From JBBECF01 sp040881945 (GTDB lineage: Bacteria; Pseudomonadota; Alphaproteobacteria; Dongiales; Dongiaceae): a stretch of DNA of 45,864 nucleotides. Both the position numbers and the translations under genes were made by a program. A model generated the notes under the pieces. That model saw only the letters and a list, made by a program, of their open reading frames with translations, did no database searches and was not told the origin of the DNA. Position 1 is the stretch's first letter. Each line of letters begins with the position of its first letter. The stretch lies in the NCBI GenBank assembly GCA_040881945.1, contig JBBECF010000018.1:1-45864 (forward strand). The letters are read 5' to 3'. Below are positions 1-8,686 of the stretch, in pieces.

Positions 1-104
1 AAATAACAAGGTCGGACTCGAACCGTGACGGCAGAGTGTAGACAGCCTTGCGGACGGCTCGCCAGAGTTCGATGTGCTCCCAACTCGCCTTCGGCGCCGT
101 CTCA

Positions 105-1226
105 TCAGGCTTTGGTGGCGCTCCGAGTGTCCTCTTTGATGGCAATCCTCTTGGACTCCTCTACGAGGCGCTTACCTCCGACTAGAAAGTACTCGGAGAT
201 GACTTCGGCGCCATAGCAGTGTCTACCGGTCCGAAGCGACGCTATGGCCCCAGAAAAGAGACCACCGAAGGGTTCCCATACAACGTCACCTGGGTCGGTC
301 GATGCGATGATCGTTCGCTCAATCAACTTCACCGGTTTCTGATTCATGTGCAGGCATTTCAGACCTCTGCTTCTTATCCGCTCCGCGCCGCGTACTGCCG
401 GTTCGCTCCACACGTTTGTAATCCCGTGGGTGTGATTCCATTTGGCTCGCATCCCTGCCCACTGCTCTTCGGTAAGCGGCGTCTTTCCGTCCAGCGAAAA
501 ATACGGCCGCTTCGTCGGGCGCCCATGCTCGCCCGCATAACGCACAAGCGCCACCATCTTGTCGGGCGGCGGGAAGTACCATAGACGGCATTGTGTAAAG
601 TACTTCCGGGTCGCCGCGTTTTTAACGCCGCAGGCTTCATTGGTCTTGTAAAGCGGAAGACCACTCCGCTGCCACTCTGCGCGAAGCCAACCCTTCAACG
701 GGCGCAGTTCACCGCCGTCATCGACGAGGCGCACGTCTCTGACGTACTGCACGCAGATTTCGGTCACGACCGGGAAGCCCCTAATCGTCTCGCCGTTACA
801 ATTGCCAGCGACGTGGCCGACGCCCTTGTCCCAGATGTGAGCGGCCCTATAGTTCCAGCCGTGTGTCTTCAGGACTGGGTGCACTTCAGCCCAACCGACT
901 TCGGAGCACCAAAACCAGAGCGTGGTTTCGGGCGTCGCGTGGCGGGCCCACTCCGCAACATGCGGCGCATACCACTCCGCCAACCCCACCGGCGTATCAG
1001 GGTCGCCAGGGAACTTTCCGAGGCCGTAGGGACCATCGACAACAATGGCCGTGGGTTTCGGCCACCGTGTGTAACAGGTCATCGAGTCTGCAAACTCGAT
1101 TGTTGCTGAACCGCCAGTTGCCGCCTCAATCCGGACCGGCGACCGCAGTTTCGGCTGAAACTCATGAACGTTACTGGCCTTACCCATCACTACATCTCGG
1201 GACATCGCCCCCCTATATCCCACCAT
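105..1226 (-). CDS. Orphan beta-class DNA methyltransferase (N4-cytosine/N6-adenine type)
   Basis: Probable site-specific DNA methyltransferase using S-adenosylmethionine. With the start chosen here (373 aa) a DPPY-like catalytic motif IV reads DGPYG at about residues 64-68, and the AdoMet-binding motif I reads PFGGLFSG at about 319-326. Motif IV before motif I is the order of the beta class. The stretch between them presumably carries target recognition and is not one I can assign to a specificity. The ATG at 1226 has AAGGAA seven bases upstream; in-frame starts at 1292, 1268 and 1205 are alternatives. No endonuclease gene is visible between it and the window edge, although only 104 bases remain on that side. 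It could be an orphan regulator-type or phage-derived enzyme. The fold assignment is solid; adenine versus cytosine and the target site are unknown. Confidence 0.8.
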   Translation of the reverse strand: MVGYRGAMSRDVVMGKASNVHEFQPKLRSPVRIEAATGGSATIEFADSMTCYTRWPKPTAIVVDGPYGLGKFPGDPDTPVGLAEWYAPHVAEWARHATPETTLWFWCSEVGWAEVHPVLKTHGWNYRAAHIWDKGVGHVAGNCNGETIRGFPVVTEICVQYVRDVRLVDDGGELRPLKGWLRAEWQRSGLPLYKTNEACGVKNAATRKYFTQCRLWYFPPPDKMVALVRYAGEHGRPTKRPYFSLDGKTPLTEEQWAGMRAKWNHTHGITNVWSEPAVRGAERIRSRGLKCLHMNQKPVKLIERTIIASTDPGDVVWEPFGGLFSGAIASLRTGRHCYGAEVISEYFLVGGKRLVEESKRIAIKEDTRSATKA

Positions 1227-1308
1227 GTTGCGATTCCTTATGGAGTGCAATGAGAGCTTGCGGAACATACCACGAACATAATTCGATTGCAAGGCCTCAC
1301 CACTTTCT

Positions 1309-1371
1309 GGGATTACGGTGGGGGACTACGGTGGGGGACTACGGTGACAGTGCACCAAATTATCTGTCCCC
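1309..1371. repeat. Short tandem repeat followed by a REP-like GGGGAC/GTCCCC inverted repeat
   Basis: GGGGACTACGGTG occurs twice in tandem (1321-1333 and 1334-1346), preceded by a diverged copy at 1309-1320. The last copy begins with GGGGAC (1334-1339), which pairs with GTCCCC at 1366-1371 across a loop containing GTGCAC. Small repeats of this style (GGGGAC arms around a TGCACC core) resemble REP or MITE-like elements linked to RAYT transposases, but no transposase is present here. Assignment to a named family is inference. Confidence 0.45.
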
Positions 1372-1431
1372 GTGCCTGATCCCGAGGCCGCGGCCATAGC
1401 CGAGCAAATTGGACTCATCCCCATTTTCCGG

Positions 1432-1442
1432 CCCCCCCCCCC
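1432..1442. repeat. 11-base homopolymeric C tract
   Basis: Eleven consecutive C residues lie just downstream of the aminomethyltransferase stop codon, in non-coding sequence. Such tracts are slippage-prone in replication and in sequencing; the exact length may not be reliable. Confidence 0.6.
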
Positions 1443-1465
1443 GCGCGGATTGCCCCGATGAGCCG

Positions 1466-2593
1466 TCAGGCGCGGGCGCGTTTTCGGTCCGGGTCGTAAG
1501 GGGCGGCCGTCGCGACGATGCCCTGTCTGGCCGCGCCATCGGCCGCGCGCTTCACGCTCACGGCCTTGCCGGCCTCGGCCATCGCCGGTTCGACATAGCC
1601 CAGCGCCAGGCTCCGGCGCAGGTGATAGCCGCGATCGGCCGAGGTCACTTTGCCCACGGTGCGTCCATCGGCAAGGATCGCGTCGCCGGGTGCCGGCACG
1701 AACTCCATGTCCGGGAACGCCACCAGCGCCAGGCTGCGGCCGACGCCCTTGTCGCGCTGGCGCCGCAACGCATCGCGGCCGATGAAGTCGGGCTTCTCGA
1801 ACTTGACGGTCCAGCCGAGGCCGGCTTCCAGCGGCGACGTCGTTTCGTCGAGGTCCAGGCCATAAAGCGGATATTTCTTTTCGATACGCACGCTGCGCAG
1901 GGCGCCGAGCCCGCACGGCACCAGCCCGTCGCCCGTGCCGGCGGCGAGCACGGCGTCCCACATATGCTCGGCATATTCGCCGGGATAGAACAGCTCGTAG
2001 CCCAACTCGCCGGAATACCCGGTGCGGCTGATCACCGTGTCGGGCACCTCGGCGACCTTGCCGCGCGTCCAGGCATAATAGGGAAGCGCGGTTGTGGAGA
2101 GATCGGCGTCGGTCAGGCGCGCGAGAATATCGCGAGCGCGCGGGCCCTGGATCGAAATGAACGCGCGGCCGGCGCCCAAATTGGTCACATAGGCATTCAT
2201 GCCCTTGGCATGATCCGCCATCCAGGCGGCGACGATATCGACGCGCGACGGGGCCGGGCACAGCCAGAAATGATCGCGGTCCAGCCGCAGGCAGGTGAGG
2301 TCGTCCACCATCCCGCCCTTTTCATTGCAGACCGAGGAATAGATCACTTTGCCGGGTTTCAGCTTCGCCACGTCGTTGACCAGGGTCCGCTGCAGCAGTT
2401 TCTCGGCGTCGCGCCCCTTGATGTCGACCAGCACCTGGTAATAGACGTCGTACAGGCCGGCCTGGTTGCGGGTCGCCAGGTGCTCGGCCTCGACCGACGT
2501 GAACTTGAACGCGGAGTCGAAGCCGATGCGGTCGACCATCTCGGCGCCGAGCGCCATGAACTTGTGATAATAAGGCGTATGCCTGCGCGCCAT
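1466..2593 (-). CDS. GcvT-family aminomethyltransferase (tetrahydrofolate-dependent)
   Basis: A 375-aa cytosolic protein of the glycine cleavage T-protein / dimethylglycine-sarcosine demethylase superfamily, which moves one-carbon units from an amine substrate to tetrahydrofolate. The N-terminal folate-binding domain shows GGMVDDL at about 93-99, whose aspartates match the catalytic region of T-proteins, followed by IQGPRAR and the C-terminal beta-barrel with a typical GYVEP segment. The ATG at 2593 has GGGGGA five bases upstream. There are no gcvH or gcvP neighbours, so a role in the classical glycine cleavage complex is less likely than use in catabolism of a methylated amine. It is divergent from the BKACE gene with 174 bases between starts, suggesting a common regulatory region. 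Family assignment is strong; the substrate is unknown. Confidence 0.85.
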   Translation of the reverse strand: MARRHTPYYHKFMALGAEMVDRIGFDSAFKFTSVEAEHLATRNQAGLYDVYYQVLVDIKGRDAEKLLQRTLVNDVAKLKPGKVIYSSVCNEKGGMVDDLTCLRLDRDHFWLCPAPSRVDIVAAWMADHAKGMNAYVTNLGAGRAFISIQGPRARDILARLTDADLSTTALPYYAWTRGKVAEVPDTVISRTGYSGELGYELFYPGEYAEHMWDAVLAAGTGDGLVPCGLGALRSVRIEKKYPLYGLDLDETTSPLEAGLGWTVKFEKPDFIGRDALRRQRDKGVGRSLALVAFPDMEFVPAPGDAILADGRTVGKVTSADRGYHLRRSLALGYVEPAMAEAGKAVSVKRAADGAARQGIVATAAPYDPDRKRARA

Positions 2594-2767
2594 TTGCTTC
2601 CCCCGGATCGCGTTGGCCCCTTGACGGCCATTCCTCCCGTTGGGCGTCGCCGGCGGGAGTGAAAAAGAATAAAGGAATCCGGCAAGTCGCGCGATAAGCT
2701 TCTCGGATGTCGCGACCGTTGCGGCCCGAACGCCGCGCCGCGGCGCACATCATGGGGGTGGAGCAAC

Positions 2768-3730
2768 ATGTCGCCGGAACAGAAGCCAGCCAAATCGAAG
2801 GCCGGCCGCAAGGTCATCATCACCTGCGCCGTGACCGGATCGATACACACGCCGACCATGACGCCCTACCTGCCGATAACGCCCGACGAGATCGCGCGCG
2901 CTTCGATCGAGGCGGCGGAGGCCGGCGCCGCCATCATCCACCTGCACGCACGGGACCCCAAGGACGGACGCCCGACTCCGTCGCCCGAGGTGTTCATGCA
3001 GTTCCTGCCGCGCATCAAGCAGAACACCGACGCGGTGCTCAACATCACGACGGGCGGCGGTCATGGAATGAGCGTGCAGGAGCGGTTGGCGGGTGCGCTG
3101 AAGGCGAAACCGGAGATGGCGACCTGCAACATGGGGTCGATGAATTTCGCCCTCTATCCCATGCTCGACCGTTACACGGACTGGAAGCACGAGTGGGAGC
3201 CCAAACACCTGGAAGCGTCCCGGGATTTCATCTTCCGGAACACGTTCAAGGACATCGAGTTCCTGATGCGGGAGCTGGGCGAGGGCTGCGGCACGCGCTT
3301 CGAGTTCGAATGCTACGATGTCGGCCACTTGTACAATCTGGCGCACTTCCTGGATCGGGGCATCGTCAAGCCGCCGCTCTTCGTCCAGACCATCTTCGGC
3401 ATCCTCGGCGGCATCGGCGCCGATCCGGAAAACGTCGCCCACATGAAGCGCATCGCCGACAAGCTGTTCGGCGACCAGTACCAATGGTCGGTGCTGGCGG
3501 CCGGCCGGCACCAACTGCCGTTCGTCACCATGGCCGCGATCATGGGCGGCAACGTCCGCGTCGGCCTGGAGGATTCGATCTATGTCGGCAAGGGCCGACT
3601 GGCGAAGAGCAACGCCGAGCAGGTGACGCGAATTCGCTCGATCCTCGAAAACCTGTCGCTCGAGGTGGCGACCGCCAAGGAAGCGCGGGAAATGTTGCAT
3701 CTCAAGGGCGGCGACCAGGTGGCCTTCTGA
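2768..3730 (+). CDS. BKACE (DUF849) beta-keto acid cleavage enzyme
   Basis: A 320-aa TIM-barrel Zn enzyme of the beta-keto acid cleavage family (3-keto-5-aminohexanoate cleavage enzyme type), which condenses a beta-keto acid with acetyl-CoA to give acetoacetyl-CoA and a CoA ester or amine product. The diagnostic HLHARDP segment supplies zinc-binding His58 and His60, and the later FECYDVGHLYNL region matches the conserved E-x-x-D-x-GH barrel strand. The start at 2768 is preceded by GGAG with five bases spacing. BKACE enzymes use different substrates in different contexts, including dehydrocarnitine. The divergent GcvT-like partner makes a quaternary or methylated amine plausible here, but that is inference. 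The 3' end overlaps the convergent malQ gene by 29 bases. Confidence 0.88.
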   Translation: MSPEQKPAKSKAGRKVIITCAVTGSIHTPTMTPYLPITPDEIARASIEAAEAGAAIIHLHARDPKDGRPTPSPEVFMQFLPRIKQNTDAVLNITTGGGHGMSVQERLAGALKAKPEMATCNMGSMNFALYPMLDRYTDWKHEWEPKHLEASRDFIFRNTFKDIEFLMRELGEGCGTRFEFECYDVGHLYNLAHFLDRGIVKPPLFVQTIFGILGGIGADPENVAHMKRIADKLFGDQYQWSVLAAGRHQLPFVTMAAIMGGNVRVGLEDSIYVGKGRLAKSNAEQVTRIRSILENLSLEVATAKEAREMLHLKGGDQVAF

Positions 3731-5927
3731 ACGACGACCGGCGGGCCGCGCCGCGCTCCGCGTCGATTGCGGCGGCCAGGCCCCGGACCCGATCGTCGCC
3801 GAACACGGCGTCGAGGTCGGCCGAGAGCTTGTGCCGCCAATTCGGGTACTCGTCCTGGGTGGCCGGCACGTTGATCTGGTCGGTCTGGCCGAGCGCGTCT
3901 TCGAAATGCACCATCAACAGACGGGCCGGCGTGCGCGCGAGGAAGCGGTACGCGGCCTCGACCGGCGCCGCCTCGGGGACGCGGTCGCCGGACAGCAGCC
4001 CCTCGCGCCGCAAGGCCGCGGTCAGATCGGTGCGCGCCGTCGCGCGCTGCCGCCGGTCCGCCTCGCCCTGGTCCGGCCCGGGATAGAGGCGGAGGCGGTC
4101 GCGCAGGTCGATGTCCACGCCCTTCCAATAGGCCGGAAGGGTCGCCAGATCGTGCGTCCCGACGGCGACCAGGGCGTCCGTGGGATAGGCCGACGGCGCG
4201 CGGAACGTGCCGTCGGGTTCGTGCTCGAAATAGAGCAGCCGGTAGGACAGGATGCCGGAGTCCTGGAGCGCCGCCTGAAAGCCCTCGGGCACGGTCCCGA
4301 GGTCCTCGCCGATGACGAGGCAGCGGTTGCGCACGCTCTCGAGCGCCAGGATCCCGACGATCTCGTCGAAGCGATAGCGGACATAGGCGCCGTCCGCCGC
4401 CGGGGCGTCGGCGGGAATCCAGAACAGGCGCATGAAGCCGAGAATGTGGTCGATGCGCAGCGCGCCGGCATGGCGCATGTTGGCGCGCAATACTTCGATG
4501 AGGGGCGCATAGCCCGCTTCGCGCAGGGCCACCGGATTGAACGGCGGGAAGCCCCATTTCTGCCCGTTGCGATTCCACAGATCGGGCGGCGCGCCGACGA
4601 CGACCCCGCCGGCGAGCATCTCCTGCAACGCCCAGGACTCTCCGCCGCCGTCGTCGGCGCCGACCGCGAGGTCGCGATAGAGCCCGATCGGCATGGCGGC
4701 GGCTTGCGCCGCGACCGCGCAGCAGCCCAGTTGCGAATCCGCCTGCCATTGCAGGTATTCGAAGAACTCGACCCGCGCGCGGTGCTCCGCCACGAACACG
4801 GCGACGGCGCTCGACGCCGGATCGCGATACGCCGCCGGCCAGCGCCGCCAATAGCGGCGGGCCGGATCGTTCGCCGACAGGCGTTCGCGCAGCGCCTCGA
4901 ACGCGGCGTGGCGGCGCAGCGGCGGCCCGCGGTCGCGCTGGAATGCCCGAAACGCCGCGCCGCGCGCGTCGCCGGCCCGATCCAGATGACGCGCGGCGAA
5001 GGCGCCGAACAGCAGGTCGAGAACGGGGCGCTTGCAGGCCGCGACGCCGGCGTGGTCGACGAGCGCGGCGTCGCGCAGCGCCCGCAGGCGCCCCTGGAAG
5101 TCGTCGGAACGGACCAGGGCCTGCGCCTCGGCGCATTCGCCGAAGTCGTCGATCGCCTCGACATCGAGATAGAGCGCGTTGATAAACAGGCGGCTGCTCG
5201 GCGAATACGGGCTGGCCCGCTCCGGCTCGTCGAGGAAGAGCGCGTGCAGCGGATTGAGGCCGATCGCCCCGGCCCCGGCGCCGACCGAGCGAGCGACCAG
5301 CTCGCCGAGGTCGGTGAAGTCGCCGATCCCCCAGTTGCGCCCCGAGCGCAGGGCATAGAGCTGGACCGTGAACCCCCAGCTCCGCTCGATTTCGGCGAGC
5401 GGCGGCGGAAGAAAGGCACGCGGCGGCGCGACGACGAGCCGCGTCGCGGCCTCCGCACCGCCGTCCCCGGCCACGCGCAGGCGCAGCCGATGGTAGCCGA
5501 GCGGCGGCGGCGGCTCGATGCGGAGGCGGCGGCGCTGGTACTGCCGCCCGTCGATTTCGAGGCTCTCGGCGAGTTGAAGCTCGTCGAAGCGCGCTTCGCC
5601 TCGATGGCGGGATCCGCCCTCCTCGATCACCTCCCAGGCCAGCGTCGCCGCGCCGCCGTCCGTCGGCAGGGTGACCGCGGCCGCGACCGGTCCGACCCCG
5701 AGGCGCGCGATGCAGACGGGCTCGAGCGGGGTCTCCACGCTTCGGCGGCGCAGCGCGGCGGCCGCCCGGGCGATTTCGGCGGCGTTGTCGACGGGCAGAC
5801 CGAGACTCGCCAGGATGGCGCGGATCGTCGCGACCGGGACCCGCCGCGGCTTGCCCCAGGCATCGACATAGCCCGTCTCGATGCCGACGAGGCCGGCAAG
5901 CCGTTCTATCGGGTCCGTCTCGCTCAT
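3702..5927 (-). CDS. malQ: 4-alpha-glucanotransferase (amylomaltase, MalQ)
   Basis: A GH77 enzyme that transfers alpha-1,4-glucan segments between maltodextrins in the cytosol. The predicted protein is 741 aa, in the range of the long MalQ group with an extra N-terminal beta-sandwich region (about 1-190) before the barrel. GH77 catalytic residues can be placed at the Asp of RIDHILGF (about 493), the Glu of GEDLG (about 541) and the Asp of GTHDLA (about 593). The same frame stays open far upstream, antiparallel in composition to glgB, but the true start is the ATG at 5927, which overlaps the glgB stop as ATGA and is followed by an obvious MalQ N-terminus. Tail-to-tail overlap with the BKACE gene is 29 bases. 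The C-terminal tail is Arg/Pro-rich and probably disordered. Confidence 0.93.
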   Translation of the reverse strand: MSETDPIERLAGLVGIETGYVDAWGKPRRVPVATIRAILASLGLPVDNAAEIARAAAALRRRSVETPLEPVCIARLGVGPVAAAVTLPTDGGAATLAWEVIEEGGSRHRGEARFDELQLAESLEIDGRQYQRRRLRIEPPPPLGYHRLRLRVAGDGGAEAATRLVVAPPRAFLPPPLAEIERSWGFTVQLYALRSGRNWGIGDFTDLGELVARSVGAGAGAIGLNPLHALFLDEPERASPYSPSSRLFINALYLDVEAIDDFGECAEAQALVRSDDFQGRLRALRDAALVDHAGVAACKRPVLDLLFGAFAARHLDRAGDARGAAFRAFQRDRGPPLRRHAAFEALRERLSANDPARRYWRRWPAAYRDPASSAVAVFVAEHRARVEFFEYLQWQADSQLGCCAVAAQAAAMPIGLYRDLAVGADDGGGESWALQEMLAGGVVVGAPPDLWNRNGQKWGFPPFNPVALREAGYAPLIEVLRANMRHAGALRIDHILGFMRLFWIPADAPAADGAYVRYRFDEIVGILALESVRNRCLVIGEDLGTVPEGFQAALQDSGILSYRLLYFEHEPDGTFRAPSAYPTDALVAVGTHDLATLPAYWKGVDIDLRDRLRLYPGPDQGEADRRQRATARTDLTAALRREGLLSGDRVPEAAPVEAAYRFLARTPARLLMVHFEDALGQTDQINVPATQDEYPNWRHKLSADLDAVFGDDRVRGLAAAIDAERGAARRSSFRRPPGRRP

Positions 5928-8113
5928 GGACCGGCCGACGGCTGGAGCACGACCGCGCCGAGCGGCGGCAACTCCAGGCTGAGCGAATGGGGCCGGCCGT
6001 GACAGGGGACGTTCTCGGCGACGACCCGCCCGCGGTTGCCCAGGCCGCTGCCGCCGTAGACCCCGGCGTCGGAGTTGAGCAACTCGCGGTAGGGCCCCGG
6101 CACCGGCGCGCCGATCCGGTAGCCGTGTCGCGGCACCGGGGTGAAGTTGCACACGACGATGACGAAATCGGCGCCGTCGCGCGCCCGGCGGATAAACGAG
6201 ATCACGCTCTGTTGGCGGTCGTTGCCGTCGATCCATTCGAACCCCTCGGGCTCGAAGTCGCGCTCGTGCAGCGCCGGGGTCGCGCGGTAGAGCCGGTTCA
6301 GGTCGCGCACCAGGCGCTGCACCCCCTGATGCTGCGGGTCGGCGAGCAGGTGCCAATCCAGGCTGGCGTCGTGGTGCCATTCGCGCGCCTGGCCGAACTC
6401 GCCGCCCATGAACAGCAGCTTCTTGCCCGGATGGCCGTACATGAACGTGAAATAAAGCCTGAGATTGGCGAATTTCTGCCAGCGGTCGCCGGGCATCCGG
6501 CCGAGCAGCGATCCCTTGCCGTGCACCACCTCGTCGTGCGACAGCGGCAGCAGGAAGTTCTCGGTGAAGGCGTAGAGCAGGCCGAAGGTCAGCCGGTCGT
6601 GGTGATAGCCGCGGTGCACGGGGTCGTGGCCGATGTAGTCCAGGGTATCGTGCATCCAGCCCATGTTCCATTTGTAGCCGAATCCGAGTCCGCCGAGATA
6701 GGTCGGGCGCGACACCAGCGGCCAGGCGGTCGACTCCTCCGCCGCCGTCATCGCCGTCGGGAACCGGCCGTACACCGTTTCGTTGAGCCGCTTGAGAAAG
6801 GCCACGGCATCGAGATTCTCGCGGCCGCCATAGCGGTTCGGCACCCAGTCGCCGGGCTCGCGGCTGTAATCGAGATAGAGCATCGACGCGACGGCGTCCA
6901 CCCGAAGGCCGTCGATGCGATACCGATCGAGCCAGAACAGCGCGTTGCACAGCAGGAAATTGGCGACCTCGGCGCGGCCGTAATTGTAGATCAGCGTATC
7001 CCAGTCGCGATGCAAGCCCTGGCGCGGGTCGGCATGCTCGTAGAGATGGGTGCCGTCGAAGCGGCCGAGCCCGTGCGGGTCGGTGGGGAAGTGTCCGGGC
7101 ACCCAGTCGATGATCACGCCGAGGCCGGCGCCATGGCACGCCGCGACGAAGTCGCGAAAGTCGTCGGGCGTGCCGAAGCGGCTGGTCGGCGCGAACAGCC
7201 CGATCGGCTGGTAGCCCCACGAGCCGTCGAAGGGATGCTCGCTGACCGGCATGAGCTCGATATGCGTGAACCCCAGGTCCGTGACGTAGGGCACGAGCTC
7301 GGCCGCCAGCTCGCGGTAGGTGAGATACCGGTGTCCCTCCTCCGGCTTGCGCCGCCACGACCCCAGATGCACCTCGTAAATGGCGATCGGCGCGTTGCGA
7401 TCGTTGACGCGGCCGCGCGCCTCCGTCCAACCGTCGTCGGCCAACGGCGCGGGTGCCGCCCAGGTGATCGAGGCGGTCCCCGGCGACCGCTCCGCATGGA
7501 ACGCGAAGGGGTCCGCCTTGAGCGGCAGCAGGTTTCCCTCGCGGGTCTTGATTTCGTAGTTGTACCGCTCGCCCGCGCCAAGGCCGGGGACGAAGATTTC
7601 CCACCAGCCGCACTCGCGGCGCAGCCGCATCACGTGGCGCCGCCCGTCCCAGTTGTTGAAGTCGCCGACGACGCTGACCCGGCGGGCGTTGGGCGCCCAC
7701 ACGGCGAAGCTGAAGCCGGCCACGCCGTCGATCGTCGCCGGGTGGGCGCCGACGACTTCGTGCATTTGCAGGTGGTTGCCTTCGTGCAACAGATGCACGT
7801 CGAGCTCGCCGAGCACCGGCGGGAACCGATAGGGGTCGTCGAGCTCGACGACCGTGCCGTCCCAATCGACGCGCAGCCGATACGCACGACGCCGCCGCCC
7901 CGGCACGGGGCCGACGAACAGCCCCGCCTCGTGGATGCGCGGCAGGTCCGCGAGGTCCTTCCCGGTCCCGGCGTCGACGACCCGCACGCTGCCGGCCCCC
8001 GGCAGAAAGGCGCGGACGACGATCTTGTTGTTGTCGGCGTGCATCCCGAGATAGCCGAAGGGGTCGGAATGGTCCCCGCCGGCAATCGCTTCGGCGTCGC
8101 TAGACCGCGACAT
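5924..8113 (-). CDS. glgB: 1,4-alpha-glucan branching enzyme (GlgB)
   Basis: A GH13 branching enzyme that forms alpha-1,6 branches in glycogen. The 729-aa protein has an N-terminal N1 module, a CBM48 module (about 110-220), the catalytic barrel and a C-terminal beta domain. The nucleophile Asp is at about 406 in GLRVDAVASM, the acid/base Glu at about 459 in AAEESTAWP, and the third carboxylate at about 527 in SHDEVVHG, all one residue from the Escherichia coli positions. The ATG at 8113 has GGGGTGA upstream; a GTG at 8122 is the alternative. It overlaps malQ by ATGA. Its start lies inside the last codons of a decayed maltokinase-like gene, so the original operon was presumably treS/mak-glgB-malQ, and glgB may now depend on a weak or new promoter. 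Confidence 0.95.
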   Translation of the reverse strand: MSRSSDAEAIAGGDHSDPFGYLGMHADNNKIVVRAFLPGAGSVRVVDAGTGKDLADLPRIHEAGLFVGPVPGRRRRAYRLRVDWDGTVVELDDPYRFPPVLGELDVHLLHEGNHLQMHEVVGAHPATIDGVAGFSFAVWAPNARRVSVVGDFNNWDGRRHVMRLRRECGWWEIFVPGLGAGERYNYEIKTREGNLLPLKADPFAFHAERSPGTASITWAAPAPLADDGWTEARGRVNDRNAPIAIYEVHLGSWRRKPEEGHRYLTYRELAAELVPYVTDLGFTHIELMPVSEHPFDGSWGYQPIGLFAPTSRFGTPDDFRDFVAACHGAGLGVIIDWVPGHFPTDPHGLGRFDGTHLYEHADPRQGLHRDWDTLIYNYGRAEVANFLLCNALFWLDRYRIDGLRVDAVASMLYLDYSREPGDWVPNRYGGRENLDAVAFLKRLNETVYGRFPTAMTAAEESTAWPLVSRPTYLGGLGFGYKWNMGWMHDTLDYIGHDPVHRGYHHDRLTFGLLYAFTENFLLPLSHDEVVHGKGSLLGRMPGDRWQKFANLRLYFTFMYGHPGKKLLFMGGEFGQAREWHHDASLDWHLLADPQHQGVQRLVRDLNRLYRATPALHERDFEPEGFEWIDGNDRQQSVISFIRRARDGADFVIVVCNFTPVPRHGYRIGAPVPGPYRELLNSDAGVYGGSGLGNRGRVVAENVPCHGRPHSLSLELPPLGAVVLQPSAGP

Positions 8114-8395
8114 CGGTCTCACCCCGCTTGCGCGCCTCCGGGAACAGCAGGTCGATCGCGCCCGCCAGCGGGATTCCGACCCAGGCCGGGCGGTTCGCCA
8201 GCTCGTAACCGATCTCGCAGAACAGCTTTTCCAGCGTGAATAGCGCGAGCGGCCCAGACCGCGTAGTCGAACGACCGGACCATGCCCGCCACGTCCTTGA
8301 GCGGGCTGTCCTCGCGCCGCCGCTCCGCGAACGAGCGCCGCGGTTCGCCCTCGAAATCGATAATGTAGAAACGGTTCCGCGACGTTTCAAGTGGA
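8100..8395 (-). pseudogene. Remnant of trehalose synthase/maltokinase (TreS-Mak) C-terminus
   Basis: Two reading frames carry pieces of one protein. The first encodes NRFYIIDFEGEP followed by an AERR-x(5)-PLKDVAGMVRSFDYA segment, the kinase core of maltokinase domains; the second, from about 8255 down to the TAG at 8100, encodes LEKLFCEIGYELANRP and IPLAGAIDLL, the C-terminus of the same family. The roughly 50 residues normally between them are missing and the frame is shifted, so this is an internal deletion, not a sequencing slip of one base. The gene is cut off upstream near 8395, where an ISL3-type fragment begins. In intact relatives this protein makes maltose and maltose-1-phosphate from trehalose for the GlgE route and sits next to glgB, as here. 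Confidence 0.8.
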
Positions 8396-8686
8396 TTTGA
8401 CGGCCGGTCGAAAGCCGCTTCGAAGCCTTTCATGCTGCCATGGTTACGGCATGGGAGGCGGGGAGATGGAAGCGAGGGACGTGTTCGCGCTCGGGCTTGG
8501 CTTGAACGCACCATGGAAGCTTGCCGGCCAGCGCCTGGACACTGAGAAGCGTCCGCATGAGCTGCACCTGGAGGTGGTCGCGGACCGGGGCGCGTTGTTC
8601 CCGTGCCCGCAGTGCAGCCGCGCCTGAGGCTCTTGTGACGCTCTACCTGCCTTCGTTCATCCGCGTTCGCCGCCGCCTACGGATCG
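8396..8686 (+). mobile_element. ISL3-family insertion sequence remnant (left end and transposase N-terminus)
   Basis: An ATG at 8466 opens a reading frame of 53 codons whose start (MEARDVFALGLGLNAPW) and HELHLEVV and FPCPQC segments match the N-terminal zinc-ribbon region of ISL3-family transposases, which normally run to about 400 residues. It stops at 8625-8627, and nothing downstream continues the protein. The approximate left boundary is where maltokinase similarity ends. The last 59 bases before the next gene show no recognisable content. This fragment probably marks the event that cut the treS/mak gene. Confidence 0.65.

Noticed and set aside
1..30. GGTTCGAGTCC on the minus strand, like a tRNA T-loop
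   Set aside because: Only three of five T-stem pairs form and no acceptor or anticodon arm is present around it.
5928..7865. Upstream extension of the malQ reading frame through the glgB gene, giving a 1387-residue protein
   Set aside because: Translation is Arg-rich and featureless before residue 647, while glgB in the other frame has all GH13 motifs; MalQ starts at 5927.
5987..8239. Long plus-strand open frame opposite glgB
   Set aside because: Antisense frame created by GC-rich codon bias; no recognisable domain.
8368..8388. GAAACG and CGTTTC inverted repeat resembling the LacI-type operator
   Set aside because: Half-sites are separated by nine bases and lie within decayed maltokinase coding sequence; not the compact palindrome.
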